From NCBI GenBank assembly GCA_930367215.1, contig OV884060.1, positions 99,348,151 through 99,412,150 of the forward strand: a stretch of DNA of 64,000 nucleotides, in the 5' to 3' direction. The position numbers and the translations under genes were made by a program. The notes under the pieces are model-generated. The model was given only the letters and a program-made list of their open reading frames with translations, searched no databases and was not told the origin of the DNA. Below, piece by piece: positions 11,000-20,375 of this stretch (position 1 is its first letter; the number at the start of each line of letters is the position of its first letter). Source of the stretch: Pollenia angustigena. Its lineage: Eukaryota; Arthropoda; Insecta; Diptera; Polleniidae.

Positions 11000-12733
11000 C
11001 ATGGCCCTCAATTTTTATTAGAATCACGATCATTATGGCCTCAATCACTTCATATTTTTGACACTGCTCAAGAGAGAAGAACAACGTCCAAGCCAAAAAT
11101 TTCTGTTTTAAAGACTTCTGTAGTTTCTCAGCATATATATCCAAAATTTCTATTTAAATTCTCCAAACTAATCACTTTACTAAGAGTTATGTGACTTTGC
11201 TACAGATTTATGTATAATTCTGCTGTTTCTCAAGTAGATAAGAATCTAAAGGAGACTAATGCTCTTAATATAGCTACGATAAATAACACCCTTAAGAGGT
11301 TACTTAAAGCTACTCAGCTTATAGATTTTCCGACAGATGTTAGAAAACGAATTTTAAATGGTGCTTGTGAAAGCTTTCTTATGAAATTAGCGCCTTTCAT
11401 TGATAATGATGATTTTATACGAGTAGGTGGGCGTTTACATAATGCCAAATTACCATATGATATTAAACACCCAATTCTTTTATCAAAAACAAACCCCCTT
11501 TCGAGTCTGATAATAAGAGAGGCTCATGAGAATACGTTACACGGTGGGTTAACTTTAACCATGTCCTATGTAAATAGAAAATATTGGATAATCTCTGGTA
11601 ATCAGTTGGCAAAGAATATTATAGGTGGTTGCATGAGTTGTTTCAAATATTCAGCTAAATCCGCCAACCAAATGATGGGAAATCTTCCACCTGTACGTTT
11701 AAATGTTACCAGACCATTCAAACATAGCGGCGTTGATTACGCAGGACCAATATCTGAAAAAAACTCTACTGTACGATCTGCTGTTATATCCAAAGGATAC
11801 ATATGTCTTTTTGTATGTATGGTGACAAAAGCCATTCATTTGGAGGCAGTTTCCGACCTTACAACAAATTCGTTCTTGGCAGCTTTTCGCAGATTTGTTT
11901 CTCGCAGAGGAAACTGTACAAATATATATTCGGATTGCGGTACAAATTTTTTAGGTGCATCAAAAGAGCTTCAGGTTCTTTTTAATCGTAATGCAAAATC
12001 TATTCCTGAAGAATTACGTAATTCATTAGTATCTATTGGCACGGAATGGCATTTTATTCCACCTGCCTCACCAAACTTCGGTGGACTCTGGGAGGCAGGT
12101 GTGAAGTCTACGAAATACCATCTGAAACGAATTATGCAGAATCAAATTCTTAGTTTTGAAGAGTTGTCAACGTTGCTTTGTCAGATTGAAAGTTGTTTGA
12201 ACTCGCGCCCTCTTTGCCCACTTTCTTCTGATCCGGCCGATTTGGACGCTTTAACCCCTGCCCATTTTCTGATAGGGGAACCTACTATTTGCATCCAAGA
12301 AGAAAGTTTACTAGAGATAAATGTAAATCGCTTGTCACGATGGAAATTAATTCAACAACTAAAGCAACATTTCTGGAAGCGCTGGTACTTAGAATACTTA
12401 AGTCGCCTGCAGGCTCGTCCAAAATGGCTTAAACCGAAACCAAATGCCAAAATTGGTGACCTTGTTTTGATATCTGATGACAGATGTGGCCCTGGACAAT
12501 GGCTGTTGGGCCGAGTAACTAATGTACACCCTGGCCGAGACGGAAGGGTTCGGGTAGTATCAATTCAATCAAGAAATAAAGTTTTTAAACGACCAGTTTC
12601 TAAAATTTGTTTTTTACCAACAGATTCAGCCCCGGAAGTATGTTCACCACAAGACAAAAATGTATCGTCAACTGAAAGGATGGGGCCTGTTCCTGCCGCT
12701 GTGAGTCGGAGCAGAGCGAAGTCTATAGACTAA
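11000..12733 (+). pseudogene. BEL integrase and C-terminal domain
   Basis: It continues the pol frame after the stop at 10,999; one more stop lies near 11,191, then the frame is open to 12,733. There is an HHCC zinc-binding block (HENTLHGG about 11,525, GGCMSC about 11,625), then the catalytic core: GVDYAGP (first Asp, about 11,730), YSDCGTNF (second Asp, about 11,928), and SPNFGGLWEAGVKS with the Glu (about 12,070). A C-terminal segment with RPKWLKPKPN and GQWLLGRV resembles the DUF5641 domain that follows BEL integrases. Integrase inserts the cDNA and makes the 5-bp duplication seen at the ends. Confidence 0.93.
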
Positions 12734-12808
12734 AACAAAACACTCCCAACGTTAGGCCGTCTTTTCTATACTTTATGGATTAAAAACTGTGGTTTTTGTG
12801 GGCCAGTA

Positions 12809-13350
12809 TGTTGGAAAATATTAAAGAATTTTTCTAAACTTATTTATATATGATGTACTTATTAATTGCACCCATACCGTATTTATTTAAGTTTAATAGT
12901 TATATATCATTAATATTTGAAATATAATGAAGTTAATATGATCATACGTTGTAAATGTAGATATGTATTAATTCACTCTCTTAATTTCTCTTATACACCT
13001 CGTTTAAAGCTACAAGTTACATCCTTACATATATGTATGTATATAAACATTAAAATATACAAATTACAAATTACATACAGATATGTATGTTAATAAATTT
13101 GTAATAAGAACTGATGTACAAGAGGAATAGAAGAAAAGTAACGGGTATTTATATATTTTTTCTTATTGGAATTCTGTTTAAGAATAAAATATTAATTACC
13201 ATTTTTGTAACATTCATTCTAATTGGAACCTTTGGTGATAGCGGACAAAATAATTTAAATAAAGGAGTTAGACAAATATTTAAACTTTGTGTGTCATAAA
13301 TTTTAATTACTTATTTAACATTCTGGGGAGTTTATGCTAATACTTAATCA
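12809..13350 (+). repeat. BEL 3' LTR
   Basis: Copy of the 5' LTR with a 7-bp internal duplication and a few substitutions; TG to CA ends. Followed directly by the CTAAT target copy. Confidence 0.93.
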
Positions 13351-13429
13351 CTAATAAACAAACATATTAAAATATTTAAAACTCCCTTATTTCGAAGACT
13401 AAGGGGCTACGCCAACAATTTCATTGAAA

Positions 13430-13608
13430 GCAAAAAAAAAAAATCAAAAGTATTTTATAAATTTGTTGTTACTTTCTACAAAAATTCATTTTGTTTTTTC
13501 AATTTTCAACGCCACAAAATATGAAGTGTTTGAAATTTAAAAATTCAATATGAATTTCTATAGAAAGTAACAACAAAATTATAAAATATTTTTGATTTTG
13601 TTTTGGCT
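13430..13608. repeat. Imperfect inverted repeat, ~62-bp arms
   Basis: The left arm contains TTTGTTGTTACTTTCTACAA and the right arm contains TAGAAAGTAACAACAAAAT; AAAAATCAAAAGTATTTTAT and AAATATTTTTGATTTTGTTT also pair. It could be a small MITE or sub-terminal structure of the surrounding 13.2 kb element. Confidence 0.65.
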
Positions 13609-13895
13609 TTTTTAGAAAAATCATTAAATCGTCACTTTGCTAATTTCGGAACAAAAAGTTGTCAAAATGACAATAACTCGTCAAATCTGGCAGCCCCGTT
13701 TTTATTATATTTATTTCTTTTGTTGACGTTTCGCTTTTATTTGACACTTAATTACTGGAAATATTCCAGTATAAACAGAATTTGTTGTGTCTGTTTTCGC
13801 ATTCAAATACAGAAACACTTTTATCTCATAAATCGAGAAACGATGGAATTTTTTGCTTCATAATTTTACGATGCGAGAAATACAGAAACGAGGTA

Positions 13896-14490
13896 CTGGT
13901 CTTCAGACATATCGTATGCAAATCGAGAAATAAATATATATTTTTTTGGAGGAATGATTTTTAATTGTGTACTTTGTTCGGTTATGTTACGTTGTTGTGA
14001 AGTATTTTGTTGTTGAATAGATGATGAAGCAAAGTTTAAATCAGTTTCAGTTTCCATTGCATTGGATAACTCAGACTGGTTTAAATTTAAAATTTGACTA
14101 TCAACTTGATTTTTTATTTCAGTTTGATTATTCGATGCTTGTTGAATTGTTGGGGTATCATCAGGTTTAGCGGTTTGGTTGTTAGATGCAGTTTGTTTGT
14201 CAGATTCGGGTTGTATGGGCGTTTCGTTAGATTTAGCAGCGATTCGTTTAGATGCCCTCTTAGGCTTTGGCGATTCAGAAGGTGATTTAAAAAGTTTATC
14301 CAATGATTTAAAATTTTTAAAAATTTCTTCGTATTCAACAAGTTTATTTGAAATATACCAGCAAGGACGTCAGCAACACGACCAGGAATGTCAATACATT
14401 TTATGTGAAACAAGTTATCACATATCCAGCAATCGATCATTGTAGCATTTGCTTCACTAGTTTTGCAGTTTAATATAGAACAAAACATAT
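13896..14490 (-). pseudogene. Non-LTR ORF1, N-terminal part (zinc finger and RNA-binding region)
   Basis: The minus-strand protein starts MFCSILNCKT, with cysteines continuing to CWICDNLFHIKCIDI, a PHD/zinc-finger-like N-terminus found in some dipteran ORF1 proteins. A frameshift near 14,340 leads to a basic segment (SPKPKRASKRIAAK), a Q/N/T-rich linker, and then KKYIFISRFAYDMSEDQ, which resembles the start of the RRM-like domain of these proteins. There it is cut by the right end of the 13.2 kb element. The rest of the domain is at 420-676. The role would be RNA binding and chaperoning in the retrotransposition particle. Decayed. Confidence 0.7.
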
Positions 14491-14924
14491 TTGGAAAATT
14501 TTGTATAATCGAATGGGATTAATTTTTAAAATATATATATCTGGCAACTCTTTATTAATGTTCTTATTATAATCAACGTACGGCACTTATTTTTTCTTGT
14601 TTGTTGCTGTTATTTTTGTCTATTTCTTTTTATGCTTTATTCTGTTGAGTTAAATGATATTATTGCTTAGCAGATTTATTATTGTTGTAATATGTTTAGA
14701 AATTGAATATTTAGTTTTTTTATTGTTGTTGATTTTATTGTGTAAAGAAAGAATATATTTTTTAGAAAACAACTGTTTTAAAAACACTTATTTTTTTTAT
14801 GCGAATTAGAGTTTTTTTTTGCAGGATTTTTTAGTATAAAACACAGATTTTATAATGATTATTATCAAAAGTTATTAACAAAAAACACGGAGCGAATTTT
14901 TCAATGCGTTTATATTGCACGGTG
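14491..14924 (-). other. Presumed 5' UTR of the non-LTR element, inserted into Copia
   Basis: AT-rich, no coding. It lies between the ORF1 start and the point where the Copia integrase similarity stops (about 14,925), so it is probably the 5' leader of the non-LTR element, which then would have inserted into the Copia copy. The boundary is inferred from where the integrase reading ends. Confidence 0.4.
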
Positions 14925-15960
14925 TTTTATTTTCCAATAGCTTTGTTGGGCATCTGTTTCGAATATATATCGCTGTATTTATAGCCTCTGCCCACAAATA
15001 CTGCTTTACACCTGCATGTATCATCATCGACCTTGCCATTTCTATTAAAGTACGGTTGGCTCTCTCTGCCACCCCGTTTTGCTGGGGTGTGTATGGTACT
15101 GTCAACTGTCTACTTATGCCCTCTGCTGCTAAAAATGTATCAAAATCAGAGTTCACAAACTCACCGCCATTGTCTGTTCTGAGTGATTTCATTTTGCAGC
15201 CTGTCTGCCTTTCAACCTGTGCTTTGTACAATTTGAATTTATCAAATACTTCGCTTTTGTTCTTAATGAAGTATACAAAAACTCTTCGTGACTTGTCGTC
15301 AATAAATGTTACGAAGTACTTAGCACCACCAACAGACTTTACTCTAAATGGGCCGCAAACGTCAGCGTGAACTATTTCTAATAATTTTTCTGTTCTTGTA
15401 TTAGACTCTTTGGGAAACGACAATACATGTATCTTGCTTAACATACAAGTCTTACAGTTTGCTTGATCGTTAGCATTGTTGTTGTTAACATTCATCCCCT
15501 TTACCATACTTTTATTTGATAAATCGTACAGACTTTTATAATTAAGATGACCATATCTGTTATGCCATACATCATTCATATTATTATAAGCTGTATATAC
15601 TCTTTCTGTTGTGCACTCATTTTCTGCTACGAACATATTATCTTTGCGAAAAGCTTTGAGTACAACAGTACCATTCGGTCTCATCATAACAGCTCTGTTA
15701 GCATCGAATTTGACTGACAAACCACAGTCGACGGCTTTATTTACAGAAATAAAATTTGCCTGCAACTCGGCAGAATACAAAACGTTTTGAAGTAAAATTT
15801 CAAAATTACTGTTGTAAATTAATACGTCACCTTTTCCGACAGCATTTATATGTTTATTGCCGGCTAGCGCAATAATCTCGTTGTGTTCTTGAAAACGTAC
15901 AAACATTTCTCTGTTGTTACACATATGCGACGTAGCGCCGCTGTCGACATACTAATGTTT
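14925..15960 (-). pseudogene. Copia protease and integrase
   Basis: The protease active-site block YVDSGATSHMCNN reads just upstream of and into a long open frame; a stop (TAG) precedes YVD. The integrase follows: a zinc-binding region with WHNRYGHLNYKSL and CKTCMLSK, then HADVCGPF (first catalytic Asp), SLRTDNGGEF (second Asp), and PYTPQQNGVAERANRTL (catalytic Glu), which is very typical of Copia. The frame breaks after about 335 residues. The enzyme would cut polyprotein and insert cDNA. The long uninterrupted stretch suggests modest age. Confidence 0.92.
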
Positions 15961-15999
15961 TAGATTTAACGATTTTGTTTCTGCTGCAGCTAGCATTGT

Positions 16000-16763
16000 C
16001 ATTGCCTGTGTGTTGCTATTGTTGTTGCCTTTACTTCTCTTTTCACACTTGCTGGCATAATGACCCATCACACAACACAAAAAAAACATTTGCCTTTAAA
16101 TTTGCCGTTACTTTTGTTACAAGGCTTTTTGTCTTTCTTTACATACGATGATCTTGCACTTAATGCTTGTTGTTGTAAATTAGATGCTGCTTTCTCATTT
16201 TTGGGTTTTTTCTTTTCTTCTTTTTCCTTCTTCTAGAAGTTTCTGTTTTAATAAAGAAAAATTTGGTAAATCATCTCGTGTTTCCATGGCTACCACGAAG
16301 TTATCAAATTCTTTTGGAAGACTGGATAAAAGCATTAATACTTATAGCTCCTCCTGAATTTGTATGCCACTTTCAGCCAATTTTTCAGACACTTCTGCAA
16401 ACTCGTTCAAATGTTGTACCACATTGTCACCATCTAACATTGAAAGATTCACCAATCTCTTATACAACGAAACCTTTTGTAGCGGTCCTCTTGGCATATG
16501 AACTTGTTGCAATTTTGTCCATGCTTCATGGGATGAAGTACAATTCCTCATGTAGTCCAACTGTGTTGGTTTCACTCCCAAACATATAGACGCAAGTGCT
16601 TTTTCGTCATCTGACTCCCATTTTATCTTGGCATCACCTTCTTTATTTGACCATTGACAATTTTCCAGAAGCCACTGTGGTTCAGCACGCTCTTCATCTG
16701 TATAGACCAACCGTCATAGTTGTTGTCGTCCAACTTTTCAGTTTGCATTACTGGCGCACTCAT
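16000..16763 (-). pseudogene. Copia gag
   Basis: The start MSAPVMQTEKLDDNNYDGW lies at 16,763 on the minus strand; a frameshift soon after moves to a frame with KWESDDEKALASICLG and YKRLVNLSMLDGDNV, a Copia-type capsid (UBN2-like) region. A CCHC zinc knuckle remnant (KCFFC then GHYASKC) lies near 16,040-16,090 with another shift. Gag would form the virus-like particle. Broken by at least two frameshifts. Confidence 0.85.
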
Positions 16764-16836
16764 CGTTGTTTTTAATTTTCTTTGAAACAAACACACTAAT
16801 TAAATTGTATTTAATAAACACCACAATGTTTGGCAT

Positions 16837-16852
16837 CTGGGCCCATAACCTG
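16837..16852 (-). other. Copia primer-binding site
   Basis: On the minus strand GGTTATGGGCCCAGA lies directly after the presumed LTR end TATCA. Copia primes from an internal half of initiator tRNA-Met, and the GGTTATGGGCCCAG block is the form I know from the fly copia element. Confidence 0.7.
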
Positions 16853-17091
16853 ATAAAATTTTTATATTTGTTTGATATAAATTAATGTGTTTTATTTATT
16901 TCAATTCTAAATAGAGTTTATTTTAAATATACACGTTTAAATTTTACAATGGTTTTAATGAGAGTGAGTATTCAAATCAAAAAATAAAAAAAATAGGAAT
17001 AAGCAAAGAAACAGCATACACATTGTAAAAAAGGATGCCATCTACAAATATAGTTTAACACAATATACATGTGTTATCGATAAATAATCTA

Positions 17092-17322
17092 AAGCTTCGT
17101 ACAGACGATGGTCAGATCTTACAATATTGGTAAGCAGCGTTGCTTAAATTGCATTAAATTTGGCTAAAATGTCTTACAACTGTGTGAACATTGTAAGCTC
17201 ATTTGTATTTGCAGAAGTGCAAAATTAATGCATCTGACAATGGACCATTGTCAGAAAAATATTGCTGATGGCAACGCCTGCTTACAATATTGTAAGATCT
17301 GACCATCGTCTGTACGAAGCTT
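17092..17322. mobile_element. ~230-bp inverted-repeat element with ~45-bp TIRs
   Basis: The left arm starts AGCTTCGTACAGACGATGGT and continues through CAGATCTTACAATATTG; the right arm is its reverse complement. A TAA is read on each side if the ends are AGCTTCG and CGAAGCT, giving a 3-bp target duplication consistent with a PIF/Harbinger MITE. No coding capacity. Confidence 0.85.
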
Positions 17323-18207
17323 AAGACTGTCAAAAAAATACAAAAATTTTTAACTTAAAATTGACATTTCCAGATTAATTGTTAGCACTGTTGCCAATTT
17401 TTTTAGTTTTTGATCGAAAGTAGCGGATTTTAACTTTTTTTTTTGCGATTTTTACCTTTTTTGACGGGTTTTTGTGGGCAAAAACGTGGGCAGTATTGTT
17501 TGTTTTGTTTACATTTTATTTTGGAATAACAAGCAATTTTGTTTTAATAAACAATAAAATTTAATGTAAATAGTGTAAAATATTACGAATTACATCGGGG
17601 TATTTTCTTTAATTGAAAATTTATGATTTGAAATCCCATATGAAGGGCACCTGCTTTATTTCACTGATCAAAAACAAAATAGTTTCATCTGCCAAAGCTT
17701 TTATCATTTTTTTTGTTTTAGTCAAAGAAAAAAATAAACATGAGAAATGTCAATCAGAAAAAAGGGTTTTTTTTATCAAATTGTATTTCTTGTTCTTTCA
17801 CGCATTTGTTGTTTCGTTCAGTCAATCCTAAAAAAATCCAATACAAAAAATAGCAAGTATCATAACACCTTAACATCCACACAAACCCACGACATCTCCA
17901 CTTGTACTTTTGAGAGAGCAAGGCATACTATATACATTAAAATCTGTATATTCTCTTTTGAATGCACATAATAATTCCAAATGTTCTTAAAAGATAACAC
18001 ATCCAAATTCTTGTAGAAAAGCTTCAATAACCTCCATCTTTCCACATTAAGATTTCATTTACAACTTATAAAGATATTAATAATTCTATATTATATAGTA
18101 TATACAATGTATATACAATGTATATATACATGTATGTATATTATACATATCTGTATACTAATTAAAGCAAAAAAAAACAAGAATTTATAATAATTCATTT
18201 TTAATGT
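17323..18207. other. Non-coding AT-rich spacer
   Basis: Contains homopolymer runs and a TA-rich stretch with repeated ACAATGTATAT units (about 18,090-18,160). Short frames here have no recognisable composition. Nothing else seen. Confidence 0.4.
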
Positions 18208-18637
18208 TTAATCATTTTTATTGAAAAAATTATTTTCTTTAAATGTATTAAAATGAGTATAAGGATAATATCCTTTCATAGGAGCAGCCTTCTTATTTTC
18301 TTGCTTATAATTAATACTATCCATTTCGTCATCTAAAGGAATCTTTGACATAATATATGCGCCAGTTGATAGGCATCCTAACATCGTTTTCAGTCAAGGC
18401 ATTAAAACTTTTAGGAAGATAAATCATAGCTCCATCCAATTCCAACAATACAACATCTCCATATTTTGTAATTACCCGTTCAGCTCCTTTAATAGGATAG
18501 TCCTTTCCATCTACCATATTTTTTACACTTAAAATATGTTTCATATTTAATTTATTGAATGAAGCAATTAATTCCGCGTTTATATTTATCGTTTGATATT
18601 TTATAATGAAGTGTAATAAATAACTAAATAAATTCAC
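18208..18637 (-). pseudogene. Small coding-like segment of unknown function (one frameshift)
   Basis: A minus-strand frame opens at 18,637 (an inner Met, MKHILSVKNM, may be the real start) and reads VDGKDYPIKGAERVITKYGD, VVLLELDGAMIYLPKSFNAL and TENDVRM. Near 18,362 the sensible reading moves one frame to GAYIMSKIPLDDEMDSINY and continues through KGYYPYTHFNTF to a TAA at 18,208-18,210. The alternating charged and hydrophobic pattern (TKYGDVVLLELD...IYLPKSF) looks like a small beta-rich domain, and I have an impression of similar short proteins recurring in insect genomes, but I cannot name the family. It may come from a mobile element. Function unknown. Confidence 0.4.
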
Positions 18638-19090
18638 AATTTATAGAAAACAATTTTGGTAACACTTGGTTTTAACATATGTTTTTTGTCCTAATTCATT
18701 AAAATTATCAATTATATTTTCCAATTTCTTTTACAAGGTCCATACGTCTATCCATCTACCCACAACAAAAAATTATTTAAATGGTTTCATATTTCCTTAT
18801 CCTCTACAAAAAAAAAAATTAAACATCAATTGCTTCTATTAAAATTTTAATAACTCAATAAATTCATAATTTATAGATAGAAAAATGTTCATCGCTCAAT
18901 TAATTTTTTCAACACATAATTTAGAACGAAAAAACGAAAGAAAGGCTTATCAGCAATATTTTCAATTTCCAATTTCTTTTACAAGATCTATCTGTCTGTC
19001 TGTCGATTACCCAAACAAGCAAAACAACAACATCTGGTTTCCCATAAACACACACAAAAAAAAAATATTTTCCAATTTCTTAAAAAATAT
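18614..19090. repeat. Diverged tandem duplication, ~235-250 bp unit
   Basis: AATAAATTCACAATTTATAG (about 18,626) recurs as AATAAATTCATAATTTATAG (about 18,857). CCAATTTCTTTTACAAG followed by a CTATC/CTGTC stretch and ACCCA recurs in each unit. Related fragments (GTCTGTCTGTC, CCAAACAAGCAAAACAACAA) appear again at about 19,850-19,935. Confidence 0.65.
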
Positions 19091-19099
19091 TTTCCACTT

Positions 19100-19681
19100 G
19101 AAACATCTAAAACTTTTATTTTTTTTAAATACTTTTTTTCTACAAAAGTGCCAACATTTCAAAAGATAACACCAAAATGTATTTCTAATTCATTTCGTTT
19201 AATAATTTTAGCAAAATTAAGCAAAATAAGGCTTGCAAAAAAGGAAAAACTTGAGAAATGGTAACGCTGCTTTCAAAGCAACTTCCATTTTGTCAGTGAT
19301 GCCACAATAATAACAGAATTTATTGCCACTTTTCTAGGGATGACACTAAAAGAATCTTAAAATGTAAAAGGGAACAAAATGAGATAGTAACATTCTGTAA
19401 AGATGTTGAAATATTTTGATTTTTAGCGCTATGTATTTCTTATGGGAAAATTCCAACATCTTCGCAAATAAATGTTATATGTTAAATGTTGACAAGTGTG
19501 AAAAGGCTATAAAAAGTATATACCATCACTAGAAAAAAATATAAAGAGCAGGACAGCAATATCATTTATTTAGTTTTTATTCGCTCTTACACGTGAAAAT
19601 AAATATTTTTATGATGAATACGAAAGATGTTACAAATGTAAACAAGTTTTTTTAATTTTTAACATCTTCCACGCATTCCTC
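19100..19681. other. Non-coding spacer with a duplicated 30-bp block
   Basis: ATGTTAAATGTTGACAAGTG occurs at about 19,480 and again at about 19,818, on either side of a short inverted-repeat element. No gene seen. Confidence 0.5.
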
Positions 19682-19684
19682 TTA

Positions 19685-19810
19685 GGGCCATTATTATAAC
19701 TTGGCGTTAGCTGTTATCCGACAGTTAACAGACGTTTTTTGACAGATAACACATTATTATCTGTCAATTTAATCTTAACTTTAGCTAACTTCAAGTTGTA
19801 ATAATGGCCC
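19685..19810. mobile_element. 126-bp MITE, copy 1 (GGGCCATTATTATAAC ends)
   Basis: The ends are GGGCCATTATTATAACTTGG and, reverse-complemented, GGGCCATTATTACAACTTGA. It is flanked by TTA on the left and TAA on the right. The same 126-bp element lies inverted at 27,635-27,760. GGGCC ends and a 3-bp TWA target fit a PIF/Harbinger MITE. Confidence 0.9.
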
Positions 19811-20045
19811 TAAGAAATGTTAAATGTTGACAAGTGTGAACAGGCTATCAAGGTCTGTCTGTCCAATAATCTTTTGTATACAGTAGATCCCCAAACAAGC
19901 AAAACAACAACAACAACATCTCTACATCTGGCTACCCATTAACACACACACAAAAATAAAAAAAGGGCATACCAGAAATGTGTATTTTTCCCCACAAACA
20001 TTTTTTATTCGATTTCAATTTTAATTACCTTTGGACCCCATTTTT
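19811..20045. other. Spacer with simple repeats
   Basis: Holds CAACAACAACA and ACACACACACA short runs and the third GTCTGTCTGTC-type fragment described at 18,614-19,090. No gene seen. Confidence 0.4.
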
Positions 20046-20205
20046 CAAATTTTATGGCTTTTGATCCACTTTTAATAGCTTCTGGTCCACTTTTAATGGG
20101 TTTTGCTCCCTAAAATCATTTTTAAAGACTTTTTTCCACTTGTAGTGGCTTTTGCTCACATTTAATGGCGTTTGCTCCATTTTAATGGCATTTTTCCAAA
20201 GTGAA
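20046..20205. repeat. Degenerate ~22-bp minisatellite
   Basis: About seven imperfect copies of a unit like TTTAATGGCTTTTGCTCCAC follow one another, with variants such as AATAGCTTCTGGTCCAC and TAGTGGCTTTTGCTCAC. Confidence 0.7.
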
Positions 20206-20229
20206 GTAGAACTCCCATTACCCATATAC

Positions 20230-20375
20230 AATAAAGCAAGATAGGGTGCTCGGAACTATGCCAAGCGTAATGGTATTGACTTCAGCGAAATATATTCACC
20301 AGTTATGCGATATAATACATTGCGGTATCTGTTATCATTTGCTTTGGATTTCGATTTAAAAATAAATCATTTTTA
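20230..20375 (+). pseudogene. Copia reverse transcriptase, first part
   Basis: The plus strand reads KAR, a TAG stop, GARNYAKRNGIDFSEIYSPV, then MRYNTLRYLLSFALDFDLKI. This is the YKARLVARG...GIDYEETFSPV region of Copia reverse transcriptase. It is cut at about 20,370 by a minus-strand non-LTR insertion and resumes after 21,298. Confidence 0.85.

Larger units (their letters stand above)
6728..13355 (+). mobile_element. Complete BEL/Pao LTR retrotransposon with 5-bp target duplication
   Basis: Two LTRs start TGTTGGAAAATATT and end ACTTAATCA: 6,733-7,267 (535 bp) and 12,809-13,350 (542 bp). They differ mainly by a 7-bp duplication (ACAAATT) in the 3' LTR and scattered substitutions, so the insertion is fairly young. 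CTAAT occurs immediately outside both ends (6,728-6,732 and 13,351-13,355), a perfect 5-bp target duplication. Gag-pol lies between, on the plus strand, with one frameshift and four stop codons. It is inserted inside the 13.2 kb inverted-repeat element. I see no envelope-like ORF after the integrase. As it stands the copy cannot make intact protein. Confidence 0.95.
680..13893. mobile_element. 13.2 kb insertion bounded by 32-bp terminal inverted repeats
   Basis: The left end (680-711) begins CCTCGTTTCTGTATTTCTCG. The right end (13,862-13,893) is its reverse complement with 31 of 32 bases matching. Both outer ends abut a TA dinucleotide (678-679 and 13,894-13,895), embedded in GTAC on each side, so the target duplication is TA or GTAC. 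Weaker sub-terminal similarity continues inward (AAGTGTTTCTGTAT occurs about 100 bp inside each end). The flanks are the two halves of one non-LTR ORF1. Most of the interior is later insertions: an inverted-repeat element, a non-LTR element and a BEL element. Without them about 3 kb of the carrier's own DNA remains. I see no transposase in it, so it looks non-autonomous. Superfamily undetermined. Confidence 0.75.
14925..17069 (-). mobile_element. Copia (Ty1/copia) element, 5' part
   Basis: Minus-strand order is 5' LTR (about 16,851-17,069), primer-binding site, gag, protease, integrase; reverse transcriptase and the 3' LTR are absent. The integrase stops after TKLLENKTP near 14,925. The outer LTR edge near 17,069 is a guess from a TG start; only the inner edge (TATCA next to the primer site) is well placed. 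The plus-strand Copia reverse transcriptase at 20,230-22,068 is in the opposite orientation, so it is either another copy or an inverted piece of this one. Confidence 0.85.

Noticed and set aside
7031..13299. Identical 61-residue membrane-like frames at 7,031-7,216 and 13,114-13,299
   Set aside because: They lie in the two LTRs of one BEL element, so identity is due to LTR duplication. No evidence of translation.
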